From Selenomonadales bacterium (GTDB lineage: Bacteria; Bacillota; Negativicutes; Selenomonadales; Selenomonadaceae), in assembly GCA_900769615.1 (NCBI GenBank), contig CAAGHH010000007.1, positions 1 through 64,000 of the forward strand: a stretch of 64,000 bases of DNA, in the 5' to 3' direction. Below the pieces are notes generated by a model. The model did not search any database. It saw nothing but the letters and a program-made list of their open reading frames with translations, and had not been told where the DNA came from. Position numbers and translations under genes: made by a program. Positions 45,679 to 54,867 of this stretch are shown piece after piece. Position 1 is the stretch's first letter, and each line of letters starts with the position of its first letter.

Positions 45679-45797
45679 GTTTGTAAAGCAAATTGACTGA
45701 TTAGCTTGCAAATTTGGAAAAACTCGGCTAAAATAAACTCGAATAAGGCTAAAAATCAGGTGGCTGATGAGGAATTTCATTCGGAGGCAAAACAATA

Positions 45798-46511
45798 TTG
45801 AAGAAAACGCATATTATCCTGGCTGCTGTAATGTTGTATTTAATAATCATTGTGATGGGAGGCTCAGCCTATTATGCTTATACCGTGCAGCATAATAGGT
45901 TACAGGCACAAATAGCATTAGAAAAGCAGCAAAAGGCAGCGGCTGAGGCAAAAACGACTGAGCAGACAGCAAAAAGCCAGCATGAGACTAAGTCAGAAAC
46001 TAAAGAAGCTATACGGGAAAAGAAACTGGCAGCTTTAAAGGCCGATATGAAAGAAGAAACCATTAATGGAATTGTGTACTATCGTCATGAATGGCCCCGT
46101 AAGCTGGCTTCGGGGGTTTATCTGCGGCCATTTATAGCAGTTGGCAATGGACGTTGTGTATTAAAAAACGATGTATATTATTTTTATTCGATTGCTGATT
46201 CGCAGTCGACAGCATGGATCTTTGGTGACAGGCTTGATATTTATGCTGGCGGTGAGCTGACAACGCTCAGCTTTAATCCGCAGCTTATGCGCAAGCACAT
46301 GGCGTCAGATGCGGAATGGCTGGCAGAAAATTATGTAGTTGAGGCTGATGCTGATACTATCGCAGCGTTTAAACAGATAGCAAATGCTAAACAGGCGTAT
46401 ATTGTTTATTACAAGGAAGGCGGCAAAGCCAGACGGCATGATTTGACAACGAGTGAAATAAAACGGGTGCGGGAGATGGTTCAGCTGTATGAACTATTGA
46501 ATGAAGAATGA
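45798..46511 (+). CDS. Membrane-anchored protein with coiled coil, unknown
   Basis: A 237-aa protein; TTG start with GGAGG 10 nt upstream. One N-terminal TM or uncleaved signal anchor (about 5-28), an A/Q/K/E-rich coiled coil (about 35-85), and a soluble extracytoplasmic domain with VYLRPFIAVGNGRCVLKNDV and FGDRLDIYAGGELTTLSFNP. No family recognised. Stands alone between the HU gene and a putative outer-membrane protein. Confidence 0.78.
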   Translation: MKKTHIILAAVMLYLIIIVMGGSAYYAYTVQHNRLQAQIALEKQQKAAAEAKTTEQTAKSQHETKSETKEAIREKKLAALKADMKEETINGIVYYRHEWPRKLASGVYLRPFIAVGNGRCVLKNDVYYFYSIADSQSTAWIFGDRLDIYAGGELTTLSFNPQLMRKHMASDAEWLAENYVVEADADTIAAFKQIANAKQAYIVYYKEGGKARRHDLTTSEIKRVREMVQLYELLNEE

Positions 46512-46531
46512 CAAGTTTAATCGTTGTTTAA

Positions 46532-46560
46532 TTGACAGGCGCGATTAAATAAAGTATTGT
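46532..46560 (+). promoter_or_regulatory. Promoter of the outer-membrane-like protein gene
   Basis: TTGACA at 46532-46537, 17-bp spacer, TATTGT at 46555-46560. An additional TATACT at 46567 could be an alternative -10. Confidence 0.65.
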
Positions 46561-46605
46561 ATTAGGTATACTAAACATTACGTTTTTGTTATTGGGGGAA
46601 AGAAA

Positions 46606-47100
46606 ATGAAAAAAATTGCTATGCTTACTGCTGCTATGATGATGCTGGGGGCTTCTTCGGTGCTGGCAGCGCCAATCAATCAGATGGCTGAACATGAGAC
46701 AGCTGTCGGGGTTGGTACTAAAGAATCTTATATCGAGCACAAAATCACTAATAAAGCTACTATTGGTTATCAGTATGCTGATCGTGACGAATATGGTGAT
46801 CACAAGGATGCCTATCTGCAATATGATGTAGTAGGTTCAGAAGTTAAGCTTATTGGTGGTTATCGCTGGACTGATGGCAAGGACAATGCTTTTGGCGGTG
46901 TTGCTTTAAGTACGCCACGGGTTATGGGGTTTGATGCTTATGCATCTTATGTAGCTGGCAAGGACTTCAATGAAACTCAGGTTGGTATCAACAAGAACCT
47001 GCTGTTAAATGTAGACCTTAATGTAAACTATCATAACTTTAAACCAGATCATGGTCATCATGAAAATGGTGTCGGTGCTGGCATTACGGTAAAATTTTAA
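46606..47100 (+). CDS. Small outer-membrane beta-barrel-like protein
   Basis: A 164-aa protein with a Sec signal peptide (MKKIAMLTAAMMMLGASSVL, cleavage near AAPI). The mature part consists of alternating amphipathic strands (KATIGYQYADRDEYG, DAYLQYDVVG, VKLIGGYRWTDG, FDAYASYVAG, QVGINKNLLLNVDLNVNY) and ends GAGITVKF. A terminal Phe after alternating residues is the Bam-recognition signature of outer-membrane proteins, so this gene argues for a diderm cell. Probably about eight strands; function unknown. Confidence 0.78.
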   Translation: MKKIAMLTAAMMMLGASSVLAAPINQMAEHETAVGVGTKESYIEHKITNKATIGYQYADRDEYGDHKDAYLQYDVVGSEVKLIGGYRWTDGKDNAFGGVALSTPRVMGFDAYASYVAGKDFNETQVGINKNLLLNVDLNVNYHNFKPDHGHHENGVGAGITVKF

Positions 47101-47103
47101 ATA

Positions 47104-47156
47104 ACAGCAAAATAAAAACGGGGTGCTGCGGCACCTCGTTTTTATTTTACTGCTAT
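47104..47156. terminator. Bidirectional terminator
   Basis: A long hairpin AAAATAAAAACG...GGTGC-TGCG-GCACC...CGTTTTTATTTT between convergent genes, A/T-rich on both arms. Confidence 0.88.
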
Positions 47157-47168
47157 TTAAATTAATAA

Positions 47169-47720
47169 TTATTCCGCATCAAATAGTGGCAGGGCTTCAA
47201 GGAAAATAATATCATCGCGCTTAGCTGCATCACCTTCGGCTAATACGCAGGCTTGCCCAATGATATTGCCGCCAGCTTTTTCGGTAAGCTCACATAGCGC
47301 CTTCATTGAACCGCCGGTGCTTATTACATCATCTAACAGCAATATGTTTTTGCCCTTTATTCTAGCTGCATCGACGCCGTCAAGGCAAAGCTTTTGCACG
47401 CCTTTAGTAGTGATAGAAATATCTTCAACCCATAATGCATTTTCCATATAAGCTTTTACTGATTTGCGTGCAACAACATAGCGCTGCATATCAAGCTCGC
47501 TGGCAAGAGCTGCTGCTAAGGGGATACCTTTAGTTTCAGCGGTCAAAATAACATCAGTTTCAGCGGGAAGCTTCTTAGCTAACGCTTTAGCGCAGGCTTT
47601 GGTAAGTTCAACGTCACCGAGCATGATAAAACCGGCAATAGCCAGCTTGTCAGTAACATTTAAGATAGGCAAGGAGCGTGTTACGCCCGCCACATTTAAT
47701 TCATAAAAACGATTTGTCAT
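47169..47720 (-). CDS. Purine-type phosphoribosyltransferase (Apt-like)
   Basis: A 183-aa protein. The start at 47720 follows GAGGTG on the minus strand; an upstream in-frame start at 47747 lacks a site. Type I PRTase fold with the PRPP motif ILLLDDVISTGGSMKAL (about 119-135), the VILTAETKGIPLAAALA loop, and RKSVKAYMENAL. Closest by layout to adenine/xanthine PRTases. Could be purine salvage or a PurR-like regulator without the HTH; the base cannot be decided. Confidence 0.8.
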   Translation of the reverse strand: MTNRFYELNVAGVTRSLPILNVTDKLAIAGFIMLGDVELTKACAKALAKKLPAETDVILTAETKGIPLAAALASELDMQRYVVARKSVKAYMENALWVEDISITTKGVQKLCLDGVDAARIKGKNILLLDDVISTGGSMKALCELTEKAGGNIIGQACVLAEGDAAKRDDIIFLEALPLFDAE

Positions 47721-47817
47721 AATACACCTCACTAACTTTGTACTCAATAATTATAACGCCATTGTGCAGGTTTTGCCATAGCTTATAACTTGGTGATATT
47801 TTAATTTTATATAAATG

Positions 47818-47846
47818 TTGTATAGCATGGACATTTGTGCTATTAT
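47818..47846 (+). promoter_or_regulatory. Candidate promoter of the decarboxylase gene
   Basis: TTGTAT at 47818-47823, 17-bp spacer, TATTAT at 47841-47846. About 100 nt of leader precede the gene. Confidence 0.5.
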
Positions 47847-47947
47847 ACGCATTATAGGATAGTTGCATAGCAGAAAAAACTTGGCAGACTGAGTAAAAGT
47901 GCAGCTTCTGTTACATATCCTAAATTTTATTTGGAATGGGTTGTGTT

Positions 47948-49141
47948 ATGAAAAATTTCAGACTTACCGAAAAGGAAATGAATACCTTAGCGGAGCGTAT
48001 ACCGACGCCTTTTTTAGTGGCGTCAACTGACAAAGTAGCCGAAAACTACCAGTTTATGCGTGAGCATTTGCCACGAGCTGGTGTGTTCTATGCTATTAAG
48101 GCTAATCCAACGCCAGCGATACTAAAAAGGCTGGCCAAACTGGGAGCACATTTTGATGTTGCTTCGGCTGGCGAAATGGAAACATTGCATGGGCTGGGTG
48201 TGGATGGCAGCCGCATGATTTATGCTAATCCGGTTAAGGATGAACGCGGGCTTACGGCGGCTGTAACTTGTGGCGTGCGGCGATTTACCTTTGATGATGA
48301 ATCAGAGATAGCGAAGATGGCGCAAAAAGTGCCAGGCGCTGATGTGCTGGTCAGGATACAGGTACGCAATAATAAGGCACTAATTGATCTTAATACTAAA
48401 TTTGGAGTATCGCCGGAAAATGCCATTGGTCTTTTAAATAAAGCTAAAGAAGCAGGGCTTAATCCAGCGGGGATTTGTTTTCATGTTGGCAGTCAGTCTT
48501 TATCGACTGCGGCTTATGAAGAAGCGCTGTTAGTGGCGCGGAAACTTTTCGATGAGGCTGAAATGCAGGGAATGCATTTAACCGATCTTGATATTGGCGG
48601 GGGCTTTCCTGTACCTGATGCCAAAGGATTAAGCGTTGATTTAGCAGCGATGATGGAAAATATCAATCGTCAAATAGATAGACTTTTCCCCGCTACGGCG
48701 GTTTGGTGTGAGCCTGGTCGCTATATGTGTGGCACGGCAGTAAATCTGGTTACTTCGGTAATTGGTACCAAAAAACGAGGTGAAACGCCGTGGTATATCT
48801 TAGATGAAGGCATCTATGGCTGTTTTTCGGGCATTATTTATGACCATTGGACCTATCCTTTGCATTGCTTTGGTAAAGGCAGCAAAAAGCCATCAACCTT
48901 TGGCGGTCCTAGCTGTGATGGTATTGATGTACTCTATCGGGAATTTATGGCGCCGGATTTAAAAATTGGTGACAAAGTTTTAGTTACGGAAATGGGCGCC
49001 TATACAACGGTAAGTGCTACCAGATTTAATGGCTTTATAATTGCTCCTACGATTATTTTTGAAGATCAGCCAGAGTATAAAAAGCGTCAAGTGCAAATGA
49101 CAGGAACTGATAACAGCTGTGTCAAAGAGGCTGCTATTTGA
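47948..49141 (+). CDS. ldc: Lysine/ornithine decarboxylase (fold III, Selenomonas type)
   Basis: A 397-aa PLP-dependent decarboxylase of the alanine-racemase fold, eukaryotic-ODC-like. PLP-lysine in VFYAIKANPTP (Lys about 51), FDVASAGEMETLH, glycine loop DIGGGFPVPDA, EPGRYMCGTAVNLV, and the second-subunit catalytic Cys in GPSCDGIDVL. It closely resembles, from memory of the family, the dual-specificity LDC/ODC of Selenomonas ruminantium. There cadaverine is attached to peptidoglycan and helps hold the outer membrane. ATG 47948 gives MKNFRL, the expected N-terminus. Whether lysine or ornithine is preferred needs assay. Confidence 0.95.
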   Translation: MKNFRLTEKEMNTLAERIPTPFLVASTDKVAENYQFMREHLPRAGVFYAIKANPTPAILKRLAKLGAHFDVASAGEMETLHGLGVDGSRMIYANPVKDERGLTAAVTCGVRRFTFDDESEIAKMAQKVPGADVLVRIQVRNNKALIDLNTKFGVSPENAIGLLNKAKEAGLNPAGICFHVGSQSLSTAAYEEALLVARKLFDEAEMQGMHLTDLDIGGGFPVPDAKGLSVDLAAMMENINRQIDRLFPATAVWCEPGRYMCGTAVNLVTSVIGTKKRGETPWYILDEGIYGCFSGIIYDHWTYPLHCFGKGSKKPSTFGGPSCDGIDVLYREFMAPDLKIGDKVLVTEMGAYTTVSATRFNGFIIAPTIIFEDQPEYKKRQVQMTGTDNSCVKEAAI

Positions 49142-49183
49142 TTGCCGTTTGCTCCATTGGCTATAGAGAGGAACATGTGCTTG

Positions 49184-49399
49184 ATGGAAAATGATTTAAA
49201 TGAAGCTTTGGAACATATAGAGCATACACTCTTTCATGCGCTGACTGAGGAAAGTATCAGTGCTCGTCTGGATAAGGCTAAATCGCAGCAGGAAGTCTAT
49301 ACGATACTCAAGGAATTACCCTATTTTTCGTTGAGTATGGAGGAGTTCCGCTTGGGAATTGAGGCTATCCAAAGGCATAATCAAAAAAATGAAAATTAA
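49184..49399 (+). CDS. Small acidic protein downstream of ldc
   Basis: A 71-aa protein. ATG 49184 is preferred at about 10 nt from AGAGG; ATG 49175 is too close. The sequence is helical and acidic: NDLNEALEHIEHTLFHAL, RLDKAKSQQEVYTILKEL, FSLSMEEFRLGIEAI. The SQQEVYTIL-then-short-helix pattern is vaguely Nif11-like, but not enough to assign. Same operon as the decarboxylase by position (42 nt), ending at a shared terminator. Confidence 0.7.
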   Translation: MENDLNEALEHIEHTLFHALTEESISARLDKAKSQQEVYTILKELPYFSLSMEEFRLGIEAIQRHNQKNEN

Positions 49400-49408
49400 A
49401 AATTAAAT

Positions 49409-49464
49409 AAAAATAAGCTACCGGTTACGGGGAAAAGAGCCCCGAAGCGATAGCTTATTTTTTT
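49409..49464. terminator. Bidirectional terminator
   Basis: AAAATAAGCTA...TAGCTTATTTT outer stem with an inner CGGGG/CCCCG stem. Serves the ldc unit and the convergent udk unit. Confidence 0.87.
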
Positions 49465-50095
49465 AGACATTATCTACATCATCGTCGCTGGTTAATAGCT
49501 GCTGAATTTTAGTTTTTATGAGGTCAAAAGCTACATTGTTAAGACCGCTGTTTATTACAATATCAGCCGAAGTTTTGGATGGTTCTACATAGAGATAATG
49601 CATAGGTTTTACGGTAGTCAGATATTGGTCGATGATATTTTCTAAATCGCGGCCCCGTTCTTTCATATCGCGCAGAATCCGGCGCAAAATGCGCTCATCA
49701 GCGTCCGCCTCAACGAAGATTTTTATATCAAACATATTGCGCAGCCGCTCATCCTGGAGAATTAATATGCCTTCAACAACTATAACTCTGCTAGGTTTTA
49801 TAGTTATAGTCTCTTTAGAACGGTTATGCTGTGAAAAATCATAGACTGGACATTCGACACTTTGACCTTGCCGAAGCTTTTGCAGGTGCTCGATTAAAAG
49901 ATCCGTTTCTAAGGATTCAGGATGGTCATAGTTTATAGTCTGTCTTTCGGCAAAGCTTAAATCATCATGCTGACGGTAGTAGTTATCGTGGTAAATAACC
50001 GTGATATTATCACCAAAATATTGTTTAAGGCGGTTATTAAAAGTCGATTTACCGGAGCCGGTACCGCCGGCAATACCGATAATGGTAGTTTTCAT
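49463..50095 (-). CDS. udk: Uridine kinase
   Basis: A 210-aa P-loop kinase phosphorylating uridine/cytidine for pyrimidine salvage. Walker A GIAGGTGSGKSTF (about 7-19), the substrate loop YHDNYYRQHDDLSF, NYDHPESLETDLL, VVEGILIL, and the lid region RRILRDMKERGRDLENII. Last gene of a minus-strand run after the class III aminotransferase. Confidence 0.94.
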   Translation of the reverse strand: MKTTIIGIAGGTGSGKSTFNNRLKQYFGDNITVIYHDNYYRQHDDLSFAERQTINYDHPESLETDLLIEHLQKLRQGQSVECPVYDFSQHNRSKETITIKPSRVIVVEGILILQDERLRNMFDIKIFVEADADERILRRILRDMKERGRDLENIIDQYLTTVKPMHYLYVEPSKTSADIVINSGLNNVAFDLIKTKIQQLLTSDDDVDNV

Positions 50096-50113
50096 GAATA
50101 CTTGCTCTCCTTA

Positions 50114-51412
50114 TTAAAGTTTCTTTTCGGTTAAAACCAGGTCAAGCGCGTTTAATACGTCATTTACGTTGTCCTTAGTAATAATTAGTGGTGGCTGGAA
50201 GGCCATTACATTGCGGTAAGCACCATTTTTGCCGATAATGAAACCGCGATCCTTTAGCGTTTCCAAGCAATCATCTAAAATTTCCGGAGCTGGTGAGCCG
50301 TTGGCGTGGATAAACTCGGCACCGTCCATAAGACCTAGCCCGCGGACATCACCGATGACAGGATGCTTCTTTTGCAGTTCCAACAGACCAGCACGCAGCT
50401 CGTTACCACGCTCGTAAGCATTTTGTGCGAGGTTATGTTCCTCAATGTAGTCAAGAACTGCTTTGCCGGCAACTGATGAAACAGGATTACCGCCAAGCGT
50501 CGATGCCCCGGGGCGGGTGTAGGTATCAGCAATGCGAGCCGGAGCGATAAAGGCAGAAATTGGAGCACCGTTGCCGAGAGCCTTGGCCATGCACATGATA
50601 TCGGGCACTACATCATAGTTTTCGATGGCAAACATTTTGCCGGAGCGGGCAAAACCTGTTTGTACTTCATCAATGATGAGCAGGGTATTATATTCCTTTA
50701 AGATTTCTTTTAAACGTTTAAAATAGCCTTTAGGCGGTACAACGCAGCCGGCATTGCCTTGGATTGTTTCGGCGATAAAGGCGCCAGGATGACCGGATGT
50801 AGCAGTTTTTATCAGATCTTCGACCGCATTAGCGCAGGCTAAATCACATTCAGGATATTTTTTATTCATGGGGCAGCGATAGCAGTTAGGATTAGGCGCA
50901 AAGTTAATGCCGCCAACAGGATTAGGATCAGTGCGCCACATGGTAAGTCCAGTGATACTCATACCCAGCTTGGTTCTGCCATGCAGTCCTTGCCGAAGCG
51001 CAATTATTTCACTATTGCCAGTATAAATTTCCGCCAAGAGCAGTGCGCCTTCGGTGGCTTCCGAGCCGGTTGAGCAGAAAAAGGATTTTTGCAAGTCGCC
51101 GGGGGTAACAGCTGCCAGCTTTTCAGCTAAGTTGACAAAGTTTTCCGTAAGATAAATATTGCATACATGCTGCAAGGTATTTACCTGCTCAGTTACCTTT
51201 TGGGTGATTTCGGGATTACAATGTCCGCAGTTCATTACGGATACACCCGCATACATATCAAGATATTTTTTGCCATTGCTATCCCAAAGATATTGCATTG
51301 AGCCTTTGACCATTTGCTGCGGATTTTTATAAAAATGAGCCAGACAGGGCATGATATACTGCTTCTTTTTCGCGATAATGGCATCAGGTCCAAGGTATTT
51401 TTTATTTTCCAT
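50114..51412 (-). CDS. Class III PLP-dependent aminotransferase (AGXT2/acetylornithine-like)
   Basis: A 432-aa protein. The start at 51412 (AAAGGAG upstream) is chosen over 51484, which would overlap the U32 gene. Fold-type I motifs: FFCSTGSEATEGALLLAE, LHGRTKLGMSITGL, DEVQTGFARSGKMFAIE, PLP-lysine in CMAKALGNGAPISAF, and TLGGNPVSSVAGKAVL. A Cys-rich insert NCYRCPMNKKYPECDLAC (about 196-213) is characteristic of the AGXT2-like subgroup. Probably uses an omega-amino acid or alanine/glyoxylate; substrate unresolved. Confidence 0.88.
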   Translation of the reverse strand: MENKKYLGPDAIIAKKKQYIMPCLAHFYKNPQQMVKGSMQYLWDSNGKKYLDMYAGVSVMNCGHCNPEITQKVTEQVNTLQHVCNIYLTENFVNLAEKLAAVTPGDLQKSFFCSTGSEATEGALLLAEIYTGNSEIIALRQGLHGRTKLGMSITGLTMWRTDPNPVGGINFAPNPNCYRCPMNKKYPECDLACANAVEDLIKTATSGHPGAFIAETIQGNAGCVVPPKGYFKRLKEILKEYNTLLIIDEVQTGFARSGKMFAIENYDVVPDIMCMAKALGNGAPISAFIAPARIADTYTRPGASTLGGNPVSSVAGKAVLDYIEEHNLAQNAYERGNELRAGLLELQKKHPVIGDVRGLGLMDGAEFIHANGSPAPEILDDCLETLKDRGFIIGKNGAYRNVMAFQPPLIITKDNVNDVLNALDLVLTEKKL

Positions 51413-51437
51413 AGTGCGCTCCTTTATACGAATGTCA

Positions 51438-53390
51438 TTAAATAGAGTTGCGGCTTTGACGGAACCGGTAGACGCCGACGCCAAGCTCCCGTGGACCTTG
51501 CTTAAGCAGGTTTAAGTCAGCTTCATTGCAGGCATTTTCGCCATTTTCCAGCTTGTCAAGGGCAGTGCGGTAGATTTTGGTAACAGTGCCGGTAAATTCA
51601 GGGGAATAATCCTGTGCTTCAATACGATAGGACGCAATACCATTAAACTTAGCCAAGTAAGGATAGAAGCAAAGGTCTTTGGCAAAGTAAATATGGTTGC
51701 GGCCAAATTGGTCAACCCGGATAGAATGTTTTTCACCAGCTGTATCAAGCAGTGCATAGTGGCGATCCATGATTTCCGGATTGTTTAGCTCATTAAAGGC
51801 TGGCAGCGACATTGCTGGCAGATTATGATCGCAAATCATAGACTCATAAGAACCGTGAACGACTGTTTCGATAGGGAGCTCGGAGGCTTCGACGATTTCT
51901 TTTAATTGTTCAAAGGAAAGCTCGAAGGACGCTGCCCCCTGTACCAGTCCGTTTTCTTTGAGGAAACGGGCCGCTAAATGATTGAAAAGATTAAACGAGG
52001 TATCGGCATAAACAGGTAGCTTGGTAAGCTTTTTAGCTAATTTAAGTGAGCCAAGATTGCTTACCATAATGCCGTCAGCCTGTAAAGCTGAATTATTATT
52101 TATAGCGGTGAAGAACTGTTCAAGTTCACCACATTCACGGCGCATAGTTGTGCGCGGGGTGTTGATGATGACTTTAGCCTTGCCTTTAGCAAAATTTATG
52201 ATGTCAGCATAATCACTATATGACCAGGGACGGTTAGGACGGAAGGCTTCGCCACCGACATAGATAACATCGGCACCATTTGTCACGGCAGCTTTGGCAC
52301 TAGCTAACGTGTTTATTCTGACTGAAAGCTTGCGCTTAGGTGCGTTAGCTTTATTAATAGGTGCTTCCTTATTTAATATATCATCTTGGAAACCCGCTTC
52401 TTTTACGGCATCGCTAAAGAAGCGCGGTTCACGTTCGCCCGTAAAACCGATGTCTTTTTTGGTTGGGTGACCAAAAGCAAAAGTAGTTGTAAAATCGCGC
52501 GCCCGATTATCGTAGAGGCTCTTCCAGTCAGCTTCATTAATCTTATAGCCGCAAGGATCAGCTAGATAAGCATCAATAGCTCGGCGATAGGTAGCAACTA
52601 TCCGGCGGATAAAGGGGGCGGGGCGCATTCTGCCTTCAATCTTAAAGGAAAAGACGCCGGCTTGGATGAGCTCTGGTATCGCACGGTACATGCACATATC
52701 CTTTAGCGCTAATTTGTAGTCGCCAGGACCAGCGTTATCCAGAATCTCACCAGTATTATCATCTATCAGCTTATAAGCCCAGCGGCAAGGCTTCAGGCAG
52801 CGTCCGCGATTACCGCTTTGACCGAAAACAACACCAGAGTGGATGCATTGACCGCTTTCGCTTATGCACATGTCGCCATGCATAAAATATTCCACTTCAA
52901 TACCCGTGCGTTCACGGAACAGTGACAGCTCGGACAGCGTCATCTCGCGACCAACTACAATACGGGTGATACCGTATTCTTTGAGCTTTTCAATGGCGTG
53001 TTCATTGTGGGTGTTCATCATAACCGAGGTATGAATAGGGATTTTAATACCCATTTCATGCACCAGCTCCAGCACGGCAAAATCCTGCACCAGCAGGGCA
53101 TCCGGTTTGATTTCATTGAGATAGGTAAGATATTCTTTTAGTGCGGGAATTTCTTCTTCACTTATCAGATTGTTCAAAGTTATGTAGAGGCGCACGCCAT
53201 GCTCATGGGTGTAAGCAATAGCTTTTTTGAGCATGGCGTTATCAAAGTTAAAATCGCCCTCATGCATCCGCATGTTAAAGTGTTTACCGCCTAAATAGCA
53301 GGCGTCAGCACCGGCTTCAACGCCAGCGACCAGCGCATCCCAAGTGCCAGCTGGGGCTAAAAGCTCGACTGATTTACGATTGAGAATCAT
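51438..53390 (-). CDS. U32-family peptidase (RlhA/YhbU-like)
   Basis: A 650-aa protein, the long two-domain form. The N-terminus LLAPAGTWDALVAGVEAGAD is the U32 hallmark. The signature EYFMHGDMCISESGQC(I)HSG and cysteines in GRCLKPCRW (candidate FeS ligands) follow. A second TIM-barrel-like half starts near KLSVRINTLASAKAA and contains the conserved HGSYESMICDHNLP. Related proteins act in rRNA/tRNA hydroxylation or collagen degradation; members like this are more often RNA-modification proteins. 25 nt upstream of the aminotransferase gene. Confidence 0.9.
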   Translation of the reverse strand: MILNRKSVELLAPAGTWDALVAGVEAGADACYLGGKHFNMRMHEGDFNFDNAMLKKAIAYTHEHGVRLYITLNNLISEEEIPALKEYLTYLNEIKPDALLVQDFAVLELVHEMGIKIPIHTSVMMNTHNEHAIEKLKEYGITRIVVGREMTLSELSLFRERTGIEVEYFMHGDMCISESGQCIHSGVVFGQSGNRGRCLKPCRWAYKLIDDNTGEILDNAGPGDYKLALKDMCMYRAIPELIQAGVFSFKIEGRMRPAPFIRRIVATYRRAIDAYLADPCGYKINEADWKSLYDNRARDFTTTFAFGHPTKKDIGFTGEREPRFFSDAVKEAGFQDDILNKEAPINKANAPKRKLSVRINTLASAKAAVTNGADVIYVGGEAFRPNRPWSYSDYADIINFAKGKAKVIINTPRTTMRRECGELEQFFTAINNNSALQADGIMVSNLGSLKLAKKLTKLPVYADTSFNLFNHLAARFLKENGLVQGAASFELSFEQLKEIVEASELPIETVVHGSYESMICDHNLPAMSLPAFNELNNPEIMDRHYALLDTAGEKHSIRVDQFGRNHIYFAKDLCFYPYLAKFNGIASYRIEAQDYSPEFTGTVTKIYRTALDKLENGENACNEADLNLLKQGPRELGVGVYRFRQSRNSI

Positions 53391-53589
53391 TAAAATTACT
53401 CCTTTGTTATACGATTAATTAACGTAATAATTCTAACATATAAGTATAACAGAGAAATAAATTGCCTTCAATGGATAGTGGCGGGCGGAGGGAGGATTGG
53501 AAAATGTTTATTTTGGTTAGTGATTATGTTAAAATGTAGTAAGTGTTTTGCTGACAAGAATACTATTTACACATAGAGGTGGTTTTGTG

Positions 53590-54774
53590 ATGATTAATCA
53601 GAAAATGTATGAACTGGGAACTAAAAAATCTACCATTCGGACAATTTTTGAATTTGGGCGCAAACGGGCGGCCGAAGTTGGTGAAGAAAATATTTATGAT
53701 TTCAGCTTAGGCAATCCTAATGTGCCGACACCGGAGTATGTAAAGGATGCGGCTATCGACATCCTGACTAATATGGAACCAAGTGCGGTGCATGGCTACA
53801 CGGTTGCTCCCGGTAATCCTGAGGTCAGAAAGGCGCTGGCAGCAAGTGTAAATAAACGTTTTGGTACGGATTTTACGGCTAATAATTTCTTCATTACCGC
53901 TGGTGCAGCCGCGGCTATTACGATTTCTTTTAAAGCGCTGGCTGAAAAAGCTGATGAATTTATTACTTTTGCGCCATTTTTCCCTGAATATCGGGCTTTT
54001 GTGGAATCGGTCGGCGGCAAGCTTGCTGTAGTCAAGGCTCAGCCGGCTGATTGGCAGATTGATTTTGCTGCTTTTCGCCAGCTTATAAATGAACATACCA
54101 AAGCGGTTATTGTAAATTCACCGAACAATCCTAGCGGTGCGGTTTATTCGGAAGCCACGATAAAAGAATTGGCAGCGATTTTGAAAGAAAAACAGCAGGA
54201 ATATGGTCATACTATCTTTATTATTGCTGATGAGCCTTATCGGGAAATTGCCTTTGAGGGTTACGAGGTGCCGTATATCCCTGACTATTATGAAAACACC
54301 TTGGTTTGCTATTCGTATAGTAAATCGTTTTCGCTTCCCGGTGAGCGTATCGGTTATATAGTTGTTCCTGATGCCGTAACGGATTTTGGCAAGGTCTATG
54401 GAGCGATTGCGGGCGCTGCGCGGGTGCTTACCCATGTCAATGCGCCGTCGCTGTGGCAGCTGGTAATCGGGCGTTGCGCTGATAAGCCATCTGACATCAG
54501 CACCTATGTCAAAAATGGTCAGCTGCTCTATAATGGTCTTATCGAAGCTGGCTTTGAATGTGTCAAACCGCAGGGAGCATTTTATCTTTTTCCAAAATGT
54601 CTTGAGGAGGACGATTATGCTTTTTGTGAGCGAGCGAAAAAATATGATTTGCTCCTGGTTCCGGGTACGGACTTTGGCTGTCCAGGTTATTTTCGGGCGG
54701 CGTATTGCATCAAAACCGAAACTATCGAAAAATCACTGCCGTTATTTAAAAAGCTGGCAGCTGAGTATAAATAA
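53590..54774 (+). CDS. Class I/II PLP-dependent aminotransferase
   Basis: A 394-aa protein; ATG 53590 after AGAGGTGG. Fold-type I features: FSLGNPNVPTPEYVKDA, HGYTVAPGNPEVRKALA, the AspAT-like NSPNNPSGAVYSE, IIADEPYREI, PLP-lysine in CYSYSKSFSLPGERIGY, and the substrate Arg in GYFRAAYC. Probably an aspartate- or aromatic-type transaminase. The specificity is not readable. Confidence 0.9.
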   Translation: MINQKMYELGTKKSTIRTIFEFGRKRAAEVGEENIYDFSLGNPNVPTPEYVKDAAIDILTNMEPSAVHGYTVAPGNPEVRKALAASVNKRFGTDFTANNFFITAGAAAAITISFKALAEKADEFITFAPFFPEYRAFVESVGGKLAVVKAQPADWQIDFAAFRQLINEHTKAVIVNSPNNPSGAVYSEATIKELAAILKEKQQEYGHTIFIIADEPYREIAFEGYEVPYIPDYYENTLVCYSYSKSFSLPGERIGYIVVPDAVTDFGKVYGAIAGAARVLTHVNAPSLWQLVIGRCADKPSDISTYVKNGQLLYNGLIEAGFECVKPQGAFYLFPKCLEEDDYAFCERAKKYDLLLVPGTDFGCPGYFRAAYCIKTETIEKSLPLFKKLAAEYK

Positions 54775-54792
54775 ACAAGTTTAAACCATAAA

Positions 54793-54838
54793 TAAAGCCT
54801 CGTTATAAACCATTAATTTGGTTTGTAACGAGGCTTTT
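54793..54838. terminator. Bidirectional terminator
   Basis: AAAGCCTCGTTA...AAACC stem with its complement GGTTT...TAACGAGGCTTTT, between the aminotransferase and the convergent xre gene. Confidence 0.87.
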
Positions 54839-54867
54839 GATGTTGAAAGTCGATTCTTATAATATGA

